A model generated the notes under the pieces. That model saw only the letters and a program-made list of their open reading frames with translations. It searched no databases and had not been told where the DNA came from. A DNA stretch of 64,000 nucleotides, taken from Rhynchopus sp. YZ270_cl-10 (lineage: Eukaryota > Euglenozoa > Diplonemea > Diplonemida > Diplonemidae). Positions 9,601 through 17,394 of the stretch are shown one piece after another. The stretch's first letter is position 1, and every line of letters starts with the position of its first letter. A program made the translations under genes and the position numbers. The stretch lies in the NCBI GenBank assembly GCA_964035575.1, contig OZ037835.1, forward strand, positions 186,001 to 250,000. The letters run 5' to 3'.

Positions 9601-10071
9601 TCTCTTCACGAGGTTGATCGTGCGTGTGGCCATGAGGGGAAGAGCTGCGACGCCACTCACGCGCTCGACACCATCGATGTAGAGCACAGCCGACCCTGTC
9701 GTAGGGCCCGTGCGTGTGAACACCAGCACCATAGACATCTCGACACCCAACGGCGTGGGTACGGGGTCCAAGATCCCAGCCTGTCCTGTGGCGCCGTGGT
9801 ACATATGAGCGTCCCACCTCCCCCCGTTTAGCCCAAGCAGCACATTGTCCTGGGCTGCTCCATTCGAAAAGTCAAACACACGTCCCCAAGACGTCGCTGC
9901 ATTCACGGTCACATCCGCCTCCATCCGGAACCCACCCCCAAAGGTTAGAGTTCGGGTAGAGTCATGTTCACTACTGTCTGCGAACGACGTGAGCAGGATG
10001 GGAGCAGCACACGGCTGTGGTGGCACAGCTGCAGCACTGCATATCAAAGCAGACAAGAATGCAAATCGCAT
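631..10071 (-). CDS. Gene 1: giant LamG / TPSPP-stalk / 7-TM surface protein (long class)
   Basis: Protein of 3146 residues on the minus strand, uninterrupted, ending in TAA. Residues 1-16 (MRFAFLSALICSAAAV) are a signal peptide. Two LamG/concanavalin-A-like domains follow at about 18-195 and 196-373, each with the VLYIDGVERVSG strand typical of LamG_3 and a Cys at each end (PQPC, FYAC). About 374-1415 is TPSPP repeats, 1415-1900 is TPAPVTPSPP repeats and 1900-2255 holds twelve units with the insert VLGGGVTLIPS. A Thr/Pro-rich linker and a beta-rich, Ig-like membrane-proximal region (about 2478-2660) lead to seven hydrophobic segments (about 2663-2931) and a Ser/Gly-rich tail ending EDYAQDV. 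Likely role: a heavily O-glycosylated adhesion or recognition protein projecting from the plasma membrane. The start is fixed by the signal peptide and by the same MRFAF start in the four paralogues. The seven-segment part is not a family I can name. Confidence 0.85.
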   Translation of the reverse strand: MRFAFLSALICSAAAVPPQPCAAPILLTSFADSSEHDSTRTLTFGGGFRMEADVTVNAATSWGRVFDFSNGAAQDNVLLGLNGGRWDAHMYHGATGQAGILDPVPTPLGVEMSMVLVFTRTGPTTGSAVLYIDGVERVSGVAALPLMATRTINLVKRSPWPHDSPLDGTVKNFKFYACDATNAPDTDAPPTHAPPPQPCAAPILLTSFADSSEHDSTRTLTFGGGFRMEADVTVNVATSWGRVFDFSNGPNQDNVLLGIYQGKWHAQVYHGTSGQAGITDPVASPLGVEMSMVLVYTRTGPTTGSAVLYIDGVERVSGVAALPLMATRTINLVKRSPWPHDAALDGTVKNFKFYACDATYAPDTDAPPTPSPPTPSPPTPSPPTPSPPTPSPPTPSPPTPSPPTPSPPTPSPPTPSPPTPSPPTPSPPTPSPPTPSPPTPSPPTPSPPTPSPPTPSPPTPSPPTPSPPTPSPPTPSPPTPSPPTPSPPTPSPPTPSPPTPSPPTPSPPTPSPPTPSPPTPSPPTPSPPTPSPPTPSPPTPSPPTPSPPTPSPPTPSPPTPSPPTPSPPTPSPPTPSPPTPSPPTPSPPTPSPPTPSPPTPSPPTPSPPTPSPPTPSPPTPSPPTPSPPTPSPPTPSPPTPSPPTPSPPTPSPPTPSPPTPSPPTPSPPTPSPPTPSPPTPSPPTPSPPTPSPPTPSPPTPSPPTPSPPTPSPPTPSPPTPSPPTPSPPTPSPPTPSPPTPSPPTPSPPTPSPPTPSPPTPSPPTPSPPTPSPPTPSPPTPSPPTPSPPTPSPPTPSPPTPSPPTPSPPTPSPPTPSPPTPSPPTPSPPTPSPPTPSPPTPSPPTPSPPTPSPPTPSPPTPSPPTPSPPTPSPPTPSPPTPSPPTPSPPTPSPPTPSPPTPSPPTPSPPTPSPPTPSPPTPSPPTPSPPTPSPPTPSPPTPSPPTPSPPTPSPPTPSPPTPSPPTPSPPTPSPPTPSPPTPSPPTPSPPTPSPPTPSPPTPSPPTPSPPTPSPPTPSPPTPSPPTPSPPTPSPPTPSPPTPSPPTPSPPTPSPPTPSPPTPSPPTPSPPTPSPPTPSPPTPSPPTPSPPTPSPPTPSPPTPSPPTPSPPTPSPPTPSPPTPSPPTPSPPTPSPPTPSPPTPSPPTPSPPTPSPPTPSPPTPSPPTPSPPTPSPPTPSPPTPSPPTPSPPTPSPPTPSPPTPSPPTPSPPTPSPPTPSPPTLSPPTPSPPTPSPPTPSPPTSSPPTPSPPTPSPPTPSPPTPSPPTPSPPTPSPPTPSPPTPSPPTPSPPTPSPPTPSPPTPSPPTPSPPTPSPPTPSPPTPSPPTPSPPTPSPPTPSPPTPSPPTPSPPTPSPPTPSPPTPSPPTPSPPTPSPPTPSPPTPSPPTPSPPTPSPPTPSPPTPSPPTPSPPTPSPPTPAPVTPSPPTPAPVTPSPPTPAPVTPSPPTPAPVTPSPPAPAPDTPSPPTPAPVTPSPPTPAPVTPSPPTPPDTPSPPTPAPVTPSPPTPAPVTPSPPTPAPVTPSPPTPAPVTPSPPTPAPVTPSPPTPAPVTPSPATPAPVTPSPPTPAPVTPSPPTPAPVTPSPPTPAPVTPSPPTPAPVTPSPPTPAPVTPSPPTPAPVTPSPPTPAPVTPSPPTPAPVTPSPPTPAPVTPSPPTPAPVTPSPPTPAPVTPSPPTPAPVTPSPPTPAPVTPSPPTPAPVTPSPPTPAPVTPSPPTPAPVTPSPPTPAPVTPSPPTPAPVTPSPPTPAPVTPSPPTPAPVTPSPPTPAPVTPSPPTPAPVTPSPPTPAPVTPSPPTPAPVTPSPPTPAPVTPSPPTPAPVTPSPPTPAPVIPSPPTPAPVAPSPATPAPVTPSPPTPAPVTPSPPTPAPVTPSPPTPAPVTPSPPTPAPVTPSPRTPAPVTPAPPTPSPPTPSPSVLGGGVTLIPSTMSPPTPSPPTPSPPTPSPSVLGGGVTLIPSTMSPPTPSPNTLSPSVLGGGVTLIPSTMSPPTPSPPTPSPPTPSPSVLGGGVTLIPSTMSPPTPSPPTPSPNTPSPSVLGGGVTLIPSTMSPPTPSPNTLSPSVLGGGVTLIPSTMSPPTPSPPTPSPPTPSPSVLGGGVTLIPSTMSPPTPSPPTPSPNTPSPSVLGGGVTLIPSTMSPPTPSPNTLSPSVLGGGVTLIPSTMSPPTPSPPTPSPNTLSPSVLGGGVTLIPSTMSPPTPSPPTPSPNTPSPSVLGGGVTLIPSTMSPPTPSPPTPSPNTPSPSVLGGGVTLIPSTTSSPPTRAPVTPSPPTPASVTPSPQTPDQPTLAPVTSTAVPPAPTTLVTEAPTLSPATAVPVTVSPTPAPVTLSPLTSAPTTLPQQMLTTDPPQTQTPDTASPTASTATVSPATLPATGLPVTSAVTMAPTTAAASLAPTTLAPFPASRSPATPRPRVPRTVAPRMVFTFSPPNGNTGPNTAAPLAGTPPPLDTTSTPDTTPTPDTTFAPHATLTPPRNTFSPHIRSLAPSTDTPAPEVDPLHLECPSQATAADLRAHKLSIGAYHPSGLPVPASELTTTVTSLSGNHEKYGAEWASTQDGFVVLTAHPQRPGGVLLALGDAHYTSSEHIRITVTHDGNDAAQSCDLVISAAELSAAQRSKAAATAPALGIVSVNSAASGATIGLVGTPQCGLHSDLPLGVNVLGLEIDNSQHLGALVGNLCLILAASGLLHVLSRAADASGSTFLSGFAHYAGFGGLPSVWLYVFILLYQGTVFVTQYLIIYPSNLGQFLSGLFGLIFCVAVPFWVVYRVWRGVPKSAVYAGTEVGTIGRILLGPGEWVAVSRGDLWLRNHMSPVRPYRQASAWFCAFFFLMMFAAGALTVPDTTDFVQCGHLRMGLAVLFLSMAIFVGSLRPYCRPRDNALYTLVYLATTAAMVFQGLAYYSEDLNDSRFETAVTVLTVAMVAILIKAAVDAVSDIYVIVSSRRRITQDTLWAKDDQRTGASREVDEKGYLSVFGELEVDSINSTTRSSLQGLSPRTADLAQSSAALNRLSVRTGGADSGLEFSRVVDAGNAGDSYYTPAVPLQELGSAVHLPLSGVSGSGSGVPPSDPPGSNSSISIADGWGAGGGGGVSFPQQNLAASLPARNTRSVALGMGAGRAGVSPGGPRARTFRGMSAVGNGLASPQGGSEDYAQDV
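3310..4362 (-). repeat. Coding minisatellite: 12 VLGGGVTLIPS units in gene 1
   Basis: Twelve tandem units of 31 or 26 codons, each starting VLGGGVTLIPS and continuing as SPPTPSP- and SPNTPSP-type stalk sequence. The only changes are in the T/S after IPS, in NT(P/L)SP and in the number of TPSPP pentapeptides. Genes 3 and 4 carry 22 and 7 units, so the array changes length readily. Confidence 0.85.
4363..5829 (-). repeat. Coding minisatellite: TPAPVTPSPP stalk repeats in gene 1
   Basis: 30-bp units encoding the decapeptide TPAPVTPSPP, about 49 copies, with rare replacements (PAPAPD, PATPAP, PAPVIP). Only a few such units occur in gene 3 and almost none in gene 4, so this block expanded mainly in gene 1. 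Confidence 0.85.
5830..8955 (-). repeat. Coding minisatellite: TPSPP stalk repeats in gene 1
   Basis: About 3.1 kb of 15-bp units encoding TPSPP, over 200 copies, with synonymous variants that make longer 30, 60 and 90 bp periods. Two substitutions (TLSPP, TSSPP) are visible. The plus strand is G-rich here and all frames are open, which creates long false ORFs. The peptide resembles hydroxyproline-rich wall glycoprotein stalks (SPPTP type) and should form an extended polyproline-II rod. Confidence 0.9.
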
Positions 10072-10119
10072 TTCTGTAGTGTGGTGTAATGTGGTGGGTT
10101 GGAGAGGGTGGGGTGGTGG
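10072..10119 (-). promoter_or_regulatory. Conserved 48-bp 5' leader of gene 1
   Basis: On the minus strand this reads as a pyrimidine-rich tract (CCACCCTCTCCAACCCACC) followed by ACACTACAG and then AA-ATG. The same 48 bp precede all five genes: 21819-21866, 42151-42198, 54953-55000 and 63153-63200, with at most a few base changes, while sequence further upstream differs. A tract plus AG two bases before the ATG looks like a splice acceptor (trans or cis), but a promoter or translation leader would also be conserved. Confidence 0.5.
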
Positions 10120-10182
10120 CGGGGGGACTCCAGGCCCCAGTGCTGTAAGAATACGTAAGAATACGTTGAGTTTCAGAATTGT

Positions 10183-10206
10183 GGATACGGATACGTATCC
10201 GTATCC
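10183..10206. repeat. Perfect 24-bp palindrome upstream of gene 1
   Basis: Half-site GGATACGGATAC followed by its exact reverse complement, centred on TACGTA, about 110 bp upstream of the gene 1 ATG. Two further ATACGT motifs lie at 10152-10168. Confidence 0.85.
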
Positions 10207-10479
10207 CTTGTTTTCTGGATCACCTTAAAAGGCCACCCGCACATTTACCCCATACCCCACCCAACATAAGACAAAACTCGGTACAGAGCGTGTGGGAGAG
10301 ACAGCTGCGGGGTCTCGTTTGGCACGATGTTGCAGGGAGCTGGAGGACTGTGACTCTTGCTAAAACTTGCTGGACTGGGACTCTTGCTCGTACAGTGACT
10401 CTCTCACTTCACCCTCTCTGTCGTGACTCTCTCCACTCACGCCCCACTGCTCACGGTGCCCCCTGCACTACCCCAACTC

Positions 10480-11084
10480 CACCGGGTACTAGCGACAAGT
10501 GCGCCATACTTGTCTCGTGTCCGAAAGCACTTGCCTTGAAAAAGAAGACAGAGGGCCTCGAGGCGAGTACTTCGCTGCTGTTGCACAGTGAAGGTGGGAA
10601 GCATCACAAAAGGGCCGCCTACAAGAGGAACCACTCACGCTCCTGGCGTGCAAAGCGGCGATACGTGCAGTCTGCTCCAGCTACACACCCCAACCGGTGA
10701 GCGACCTCTACAGCATGACCACGCCGGACACACCGAAGGGCGTGGCGCGACCCAAGCTGAGCACGCCGGAGCTCATGAGGCGGGGAGCAGTGCAGACTGC
10801 TGCGGACAGAGCGCCACCCTGCGCTGTTCGACTACATGGGCAGCAACGACGTGGCACGCAACAACTGCACGGAAAAAGCAAAGGCGACACTGAAGCACAT
10901 ATTCAAAATGTGTTCAGCCACCAAGGCACTAAGGACGGACCTACTGCCAAACAAGTCGCTCAAGTTCTTACTGCTAGAGCAACCCCAGTTGTGCCTGAAG
11001 TACATCAGCGCGGCAAAACTGACAGAGGCCAGCCTGCCTGAACTCGGAGCTACACCTGCTGAGGAGATGCCGGCCAAAACTTGA
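10480..11084 (+). pseudogene. Degraded coding-like remnant, unknown family
   Basis: Two overlapping plus-strand frames carry protein-like sequence. The frame at about 10697-10830 reads TPDTPKGVARPKLSTPELM and the frame at about 10800-11084 reads LFDYMGSNDVARNNCTEKAK, continuing as a helix-rich stretch to a TGA stop at 11082-11084. An AATAAA lies five bases after the stop. The switch of frame near 10800 suggests a frameshifted gene fragment; no ordinary intron joins the two frames. I do not recognise the family. Confidence 0.25.
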
Positions 11085-11199
11085 AACAATAAAGAAAAGA
11101 TAATAAAAACAGCGAACACCCACATTTGGGCCAGTCTTGGGCCATTCTTGAGACACGCAAAACCAGAAATCGGGCCACACCATCATTGCTTTTCCTTTT

Positions 11200-11249
11200 A
11201 ATTTATAAGGTGCCCAGGCCCCGGGGGGCTTGGGTGCACTTTATAAATT
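11200..11249. repeat. 50-bp imperfect hairpin
   Basis: AATTTATAAGGTGCCCAGGC pairs with GCTTGGGTGCACTTTATAAATT (read in two halves, one bulge and a few mismatches) around a C/G-rich centre. The two arms end exactly at AATTTATAA and its complement, so it may be a tiny fold-back element or an RNA structure. Confidence 0.6.
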
Positions 11250-11823
11250 CTTTATTTTCTTTTTCTTTTTGACTCCGTGGTTAACCTCGTGTGAGGTTGC
11301 GCGGAGTTCGCAGTCAGGCCAGGGAGCCACGTAACAAGGCTCGACTGCTACATAGTGGGGAGATCTGTGCAGCCTGTATATTCCCCCCGATTTTCGTGGT
11401 AAATGGGGAGGCGCTTCCGTTTAATGGCAACCCACAAGAGTAGAACAACAACACAAACCCTTGAGAAGCAGACGCAGAGTCTCTCTTCTTACTTGTGTGC
11501 TGCAGACAAACATGACAACGCTAACCGCGACTGCCACGGCAGAGCGGGGTCCCTAACTGTTCACTGGGGGGGATCCACATAGATAAAGAAAACAAAAAAA
11601 AAACGAAAGCAAGGATTCTTAGGAAGAAAACCAGTAAAAAAAAAACCCCCCGAGTCACTTACTTCGCACAAGGATTTGCTCCCTTGTGTTCCAATTATAC
11701 CCGTTTCGTTGACTGACGAGCGGTAGCGGGAGTAGGACATCTCAACGTAGACCGCGAAATGGAAGTAAGCTGGGCGGAGGGTGGGCGTGGCGTGGATATA
11801 TTCTGTTGCGACACGTGATTTTT

Positions 11824-11843
11824 CCAAGTTTTCAAAAAAAAAA
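11824..11843 (+). repeat. LINE 3'-end motif plus A10 at the 5' junction of LINE copy 1
   Basis: CCAAGTTTTC followed by ten A sits immediately before the first LINE-homologous base (11844). The same CCAAGTTTTC plus A-run forms the 3' end of both LINE copies (14513-14544 and about 31025-31040). Confidence 0.7.
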
Positions 11844-14463
11844 GTTGTACATGGTGGCACTGGACTTCAAAAAGTGCTTCGATCGTGTGCCCCAAAAGCT
11901 TGTGCTCGCCCTCGCCGAGTCTCTCGGCATGCACCCGCGCATCCTGAACCCCCTGAAGGCTATGTACAATCACCTCCGTCGTAGATTCAAGCTTCCCAAC
12001 GGCGTCGGCCAGGAGTTCCTCGTGACGAACGGCATCCTGCAGGGCTGCCCGCTCTCGGTCATCCTGATCAACGCGCTTCTCGCTGTGGTGCTACGTGAAA
12101 TCGAAAGCAATGTGTCAAGCACCACGTCTGCCTCATACGCGGATGACGTCACCATCCTCTCGGACCTGTCGGAGGGATCAGTCCAGGCCGCTGTCAACAT
12201 CCTCGAGGAGTTCTGTGCTCTTACCGGAATGCAACTACACCCCAAGAAAACGGTGCTGATGGGGATTGTACGTGGGTCGCTTCAACACCGGAAGGATAAC
12301 CCGTATGTGGGGACTGTGACATTGGACGGCCGGACGCTGGATACGACACGCTCCCACCCCCTCCTTGGTGCTCCGGTTGGTACACTATACGACGCGCAGT
12401 GCCGTAGCAACAAGACACGGATGGAGTCGATAGCCCCTGCCTGCGACAAGCTATCCACATCGCCCCTCCCACTCGAAGCGCGTGCGTCGCTCACCAGCGC
12501 CTCACTGGTCCCCAAAGCGACCTATGGATGCCCCTACACCTCCACTCCTGCCAAGACCATCGCCTCCCTCTGCACCAAACTGACAAATGGTGTTTTCGGG
12601 AAGAAGCACACTACGCGTAACCCCATTGCTGTTTTGTCTATCGTGAACAAAGGACACTTGTTGGACCCCGTGACGGTGCTAAGGTATAACAGCCTGCGTG
12701 CCCTGTTTGCCGGTGCGGCTAAGCTCCCCGCCTTGGTGCCACGCCTGAACAGGATCCTAGCGCTGCGTCAAGCCAGGGATGCCACAGCCCCTCTTCACAC
12801 TGGCCCTGTGGGATTTGCGATCGAGCGCGCTGGCACTGGCTTCAGATGGGGCTCTACCCTTGACGAATCACGCACAGCCCAAAGTAATGACTGCCTCCTT
12901 ACTCTTACCGCGGCACCGAGAAACCACGAACTCCGTGTGCACACCAGGCACATGCGATGGAAAGAGCTCGCCACCCTCCGACCCTCTTACGAAGGTATTG
13001 AAGACGGTATCGACACCACTCGCACCAACGCAAAGCGCGTCGCTGGTGATGCAGACCTCTCGAAGGCACTGACTGCGCTTATTTCCGGCGGGGTATACCG
13101 TGCGAACCAGCGTCCGGATAACACTGCCCCCGTATCATGCGACAACGATGCCAATGCTGACAATGCAGACGAGGACTCTGTTGTCTCAGACTACGACAGC
13201 GAGTCTGCGGACGACAAAGACGTGGGTGACCTGACCTCCTCCCGCCACTGCCCCCACTGCGACCTCCGAGAGGAGGACACAAACGTGCACATCTTCTGGG
13301 TATGCCCTGCTTTCCACGAGATCCGAAGTGACCCGCTCTTCGACGCCATCGCCTCAGTTGATCGAGCAGCCTGGAAACCTTGCACGCTGAACTGGGGGGT
13401 TGTTCCTCTGGGTTGTGACGTGGATGTGAATGCTTTGCACACGCTGATGGGAAGCATTCTCCTCAGGCGCTGGGCCCTCAATCGGGAAAAATTCCTGAAA
13501 TCGGCCGCCCGCCTCCCCTGGGACAAGGCTGCGGACACCCCGTCACTTCCCGTGGATTTTAACTGGAACCGGTTCCCCTCGAGGGCGCCTTCGTCGTGGA
13601 AATACGGCCCCGAGCGATACACCGCTTTTCTTGCGTGGCTGAGATCTCTGGAATTTTCCGAGGACAGCAACAGTTGCATCAGCAACATCGAGCTGGGAAT
13701 TAGCTTTGAGGTTTTCTCGGGCATCTTGCTGCGAAGGTGCAAACAGACCGCCCATGCCCTGTCTGTGCGTGAGCGGGGGAAGGTGATGTCCCTCTGGCTC
13801 AGTTGGCTCCGGAAGCACTGCGCCGATAGCAAGCTGGACTGCCCCCTTCCCGGAGGGAAAGTGAAAATAGCGTACTGCCTGCGGCCTATCGGTGCACCTC
13901 CGGTATCTGGCGGACACACTCCACGTGCCAAACTCTGCGCCGGCAGCATCGCCATTATCGTGAAGCACCTGACGCGATCCATCAGGTGCCTCGCCGACCG
14001 TGACTGGGGCACCAGCCCCCTCCCCGCCTACGACACCACCATCACTGCGCGTGCCGCTCAGTGGACCTCGCCCCGACGACGCCTACGCAGCAACACCGCC
14101 AGCCCTGCCACCCCTACAAGCCTTGCGCGACGGGGAATGCCAAGGCGGCGCATCACCACCGTGCCCCCTCCCGTTCTCCCAGAACCCGAGCCGCCTGAAC
14201 TGCCGACTTCGGTACCCGACGAACCGCCCACAGGTGACCCTGAGCCTGATACTACCGCCCCAAAAAGGCGCCAATCAAAAAGAAAACGCTCGCCTCCCCC
14301 CGAGCAACAAAAGAGAAAAAAGCGGACAAAAACCGCACCCACCCCCACCACTTCTGCTTCGCCCCCATCTGTTGATGGACCGGCGGGGAGCAACTTAAAC
14401 GTCATCAATGAGGCATCCGCCACACAGGAGAGATCATCATCGTGTCCATCAGCGGTTACTTAA
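11844..14463 (+). CDS. LINE copy 1 ORF, partial: reverse transcriptase palm, thumb and C-terminal zinc knuckle
   Basis: The frame is open for about 870 codons and starts inside the protein, so there is no native start; the first ATG is 11851. Motif A is VALDFKKCFDRV, motif B is GILQGCPLS and motif C is SYADDVTI (YADD at 12136-12147). A C-X2-C-X9-H-X4-C knuckle (CPHC...HIFWVC) follows the thumb region, as in many LINE ORF2 proteins. The C-terminus is basic (KRKR, KRKKR), probably nuclear targeting or nucleic-acid binding. The fingers region and any N-terminal endonuclease are missing, so it cannot be functional alone. No AP-endonuclease or clear restriction-like PD motif is visible in either copy. 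Confidence 0.8.
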
Positions 14464-14544
14464 CAGCGTTTTGTATAGTGGAGTTCATCCTCGGGTGTCT
14501 ACACTAATACAACCAAGTTTTCAAAAAAAAAAAAAAAAAAAAAA
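11844..14544 (+). mobile_element. LINE copy 1, 5'-truncated, with poly(A) tail
   Basis: Non-LTR retrotransposon fragment that begins at reverse transcriptase motif A and runs through the ORF stop (14461-14463), a short 3' UTR and CCAAGTTTTC to a tail of 22 A. Homology to copy 2 starts abruptly at 11844, the pattern of 5' truncation during target-primed reverse transcription. Downstream it abuts a duplicated spacer block that starts at about 14549. Confidence 0.8.
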
Positions 14545-14548
14545 GGGG

Positions 14549-16157
14549 GGGAGAATGAGGGAGGAATCTGTTATCAATTGGCACCGTTAGTGCGAAATGT
14601 ACGTGCTGGGAGGAGCTAGAGTGGGGAAAACGGAAAAAGCGAAAAATGAATTTTTCTGCTGAATATGGTGGTATTTTGTTTTTCCCCAGCCCTCCCCGGA
14701 TAGGAGGTAAAAAGAAATAGCAGCCCGACGCCCACCTTTTTTGTTTAGAGTACTCTCAAACCCCACATAACGCACTTCCAGTGCCTTACAGTGCTGCTAT
14801 ATGTGGGTGTAATGGGGTGTAATTCGGTGAAATGGTGTGAAAGTGTGTAAGTGGGTGTTAGAGGAGGTGTGGTACCCCCGGGACACCCCATATACCTTAC
14901 TTCACCTTCGGATACCCTTACAGGGGGGAGCAATCGGCTCGTGCAATCAAAAGAAAGCAGAGAAAAGGGAAAAATAAAAAGACAAAAGTTGGGTACCGTG
15001 CGCCTGCGGCGCTACCTGTTCCCAGTCAAAACACCACAATTTCATCTGAAGTTGGGTTTTCAGACCTGAAAATCCCCTGTTAAAGAGTATGGGTTTCACA
15101 TTTTGTGAAAATTTAAGTCACTAAACTTTTGTCCACTTTTCCGAATATGCCCCACCACAGCACGGGATTGGCTCGGAAATGCCACAAAACACTGTTTCAC
15201 CCACTGACGTAACCCTATTTGAGGTACGTTTTTTTGGTACCGAAACACGATTTTTCAGATTTTTTTCCAAAAGTTAGCGCGAAGCCTGGGCTTACGACTC
15301 CAAAATAGCAGAAAATAGCACTTTATCGCACTTTGGGGGGTTTTTTTGGGCTTGGTGGCTGGGTGGAGGTGTGGAACAACCGAATCACAAACAATGTGAG
15401 GATGATCCTTGATGGTCAATTTCTTGACCATCAAGAAAGAAAAGGTGCGATGAACCTAATCCTACGTGTGCTTAGTCACCTTTGCACACATTCGGTGTCG
15501 CTCATCAAGAACCCTCAAAAAAAAAGTATGCAGCAAACAATAGTAATATGATGAAGACAATGACTCTTGCAACAAAAAAAAACCCGGCAGAGAGATTCAT
15601 CGCAAAATACCACGTTTTGGGTTGTCTTTGGTGGCTTGTGAAGGAGGAGGCTACCCAAAAACTGTGGTCAAGCGAATTCATTTTCTGCCGGTGCGTTTTG
15701 ATGCAAGGTACTGCTCCAAGTAAGAAAGTTGAAAGATGAATGTGCCTCGAGGAAAAGAAACTCAAAAAAAATAAATATGGTGTGAGCATCATAACTGTAT
15801 TAACAATTCGCGAAGGGGGAGAAAAAACAAGAATAGTGAAGTTATTGTATTATTAATGCAGGCACCTCCGACTGACCCACGTACGATGCCAGCCATCCGG
15901 ATGAAAGCACAAGAATAAGAACACGGTGTTTAGATGAACGCACCTCTCGTCACTAATTAGTTTCATGACATGATGTGCACACTACACTTTCTAATCAAAG
16001 AAAGCAAAGCTTCATCCACACACTGTCCACCACAACGTTGTTGGGTTGATTAAATGTTGTATATTTGAGCTCGAAAATTATTTACGATCCACTCGACGTT
16101 TGGATCCACATAGATAAAGAAAGCAAAAACACGAAAGCAAGAAAAGAATACCAATAA
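14549..16157. repeat. 1.5-kb duplicated spacer block (copy in 57263-58765)
   Basis: From GAGAATGAGGGAGGAATCTG to the GGATCCACATAGATAAAG motif this block repeats 57263-58765 with scattered indels. Its right half (from 15414) also repeats at 44285-45000. It contains the degenerate GGGTGTAAT repeats (14810-14870), the GTACCGTGCGCC motif (14993-15012) and the hairpin at 15409-15434. No gene is seen; short open frames are not conserved as protein in preference to DNA. Confidence 0.7.
15409..15434. repeat. Hairpin TTGATGGTCAA / TTGACCATCAA
   Basis: Perfect 11-bp stem with a TTTC loop. It is kept with a changed loop at about 58061-58082, and the third copy of the block (44285) begins within it. A block boundary at a hairpin hints at an element end or a rearrangement-prone site. 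Confidence 0.55.
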
Positions 16158-17394
16158 GGGTAGAACAACTTTATACTTTGGTTCTCGTTTGCGCGCGCAC
16201 CATTTTTTGAGATTCGGGAAAAAAATAAGTTTTTGGAGAATAAGTTTTGCCAGTCCAAGAGGGAAGGGGTACTGGAGAGTACAAGGGGATGACGACCGTA
16301 AGCCAGGTAAGCTCAAGAAGTTTGGCTGCCTTTACCCATTTGGGTGGGTTCATATTTTGTGAAAAATTTAGTCACTAAAATTTTGTCCATTTTTCTGTAT
16401 ATCCCCCCACCACAGAACGGGCAGATTCCGGAAATGCAAATGCCGGTGTTTTCGGGAATTTTCATGTTTTCAGCATCAGGGTGAGAAAGTCTGGGTTGTG
16501 GTATTTACCTTGGCCCTCTTTACATGGATTTTGACCAAAACCAAGAACTTGTCCATTTCAATCGGCAAATTGACCCCATCACACAACGGACGGATTCCGA
16601 AAATACAAATGCCGGTGTTTTCGAGTACTTTCATGTTTTCCGCATCCGGACGGGGCCGGCCAGGGGACTCCTGAGTTAGGGGTATACCCTGGGTGACCCT
16701 TTTCGGCCCCGAAAAAGCATGTGTAAAACTGTACCGAAGAAAAGTCATAAAAATTTAAACACCGAAAAACTTATTTTCAGTGAAAGAATTTATTATTTGC
16801 GCACGCGCGCACGATTTTGGGATCCCCAAATAACGAGAACCAAAATAAAAGTGAAGTTATTAATGCAGGCACCTCCGACTGACCCACGTACGATGCCAGC
16901 CATCCGGATGAAAGCACAAGTACCCTGCGGCCAACAACAGAAGATGTAAAAGGAAACCTAATGACTGGCCCGTACCGTAAGAGAACGAGGGCGGTTCACA
17001 ACCGCTCGACAGCCGGCGGCCCACCTTCCGTTGAAGAGTTGTGAGCTTACAGGTACTGCAGTTCGCTGCACCCAACGCTTGATGCACGATAGTCTACACA
17101 AGAGAGCAGAAACCCAAAAACACAAAAAGGGGTGGGCGGGGGGGTCACAACATCTCTCTCTTGGCGCCCCATGCTGTACCGACAGTTGGGCCTCACCCTT
17201 TCTCTTAGGGATATACATGGACGTCCTTACAGGCAGCACACCGTAACCCAAAGGCGTGGCAGAGAGACTCCGCAGAGCGACTCTGGCCTGACCGCTGGCC
17301 ATCTATGCTCCGGGTGCGAGCACCCATCATAGCATAGGGGGGCCAGCCTGACCCAGCATTTATATACCTTGCCAAATAAAAGGTTGTTCTGCCC
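16158..17394. mobile_element. PIF/Harbinger-like non-autonomous DNA transposon, TSD TAA
   Basis: The ends are imperfect inverted repeats: GGGTAGAACAACTTTATAC at the left, and GGGCAGAACAACCTTTTAT read inward from the right. It is flanked by TAA on both sides (16155-16157 and 17395-17397). The sequence CCAATAA then AAGTAAAACAAGAAG is continuous, without the element, at about 25737, 45438 and 58812, which are three unoccupied paralogous sites. Length is 1237 bp. No transposase ORF is seen, so it would need a partner. TWA duplications with GGG-type ends fit PIF/Harbinger. Inside it 16862-16920 repeats part of the 15857-15912 spacer block, so it carries captured or pre-existing repeat sequence. 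Confidence 0.75.

Larger units (their letters stand above)
11085..11843. other. Spacer with hairpin and duplicated block
   Basis: Non-coding. Bases about 11305-11640 duplicate 45163-45440, sharing the stretch from GTCAGGCCAG to GGATCCACATAGATAAAG with small indels. The part just before the LINE (11650-11823) is unique in this window. Confidence 0.5.

Noticed and set aside
10695-10711. A 17-base GT...AG intron joining two frames in the 10.5-11.1 kb remnant
   Set aside because: Far too short for a normal intron, the large genes are uninterrupted, and the next frame switch has no matching junction.
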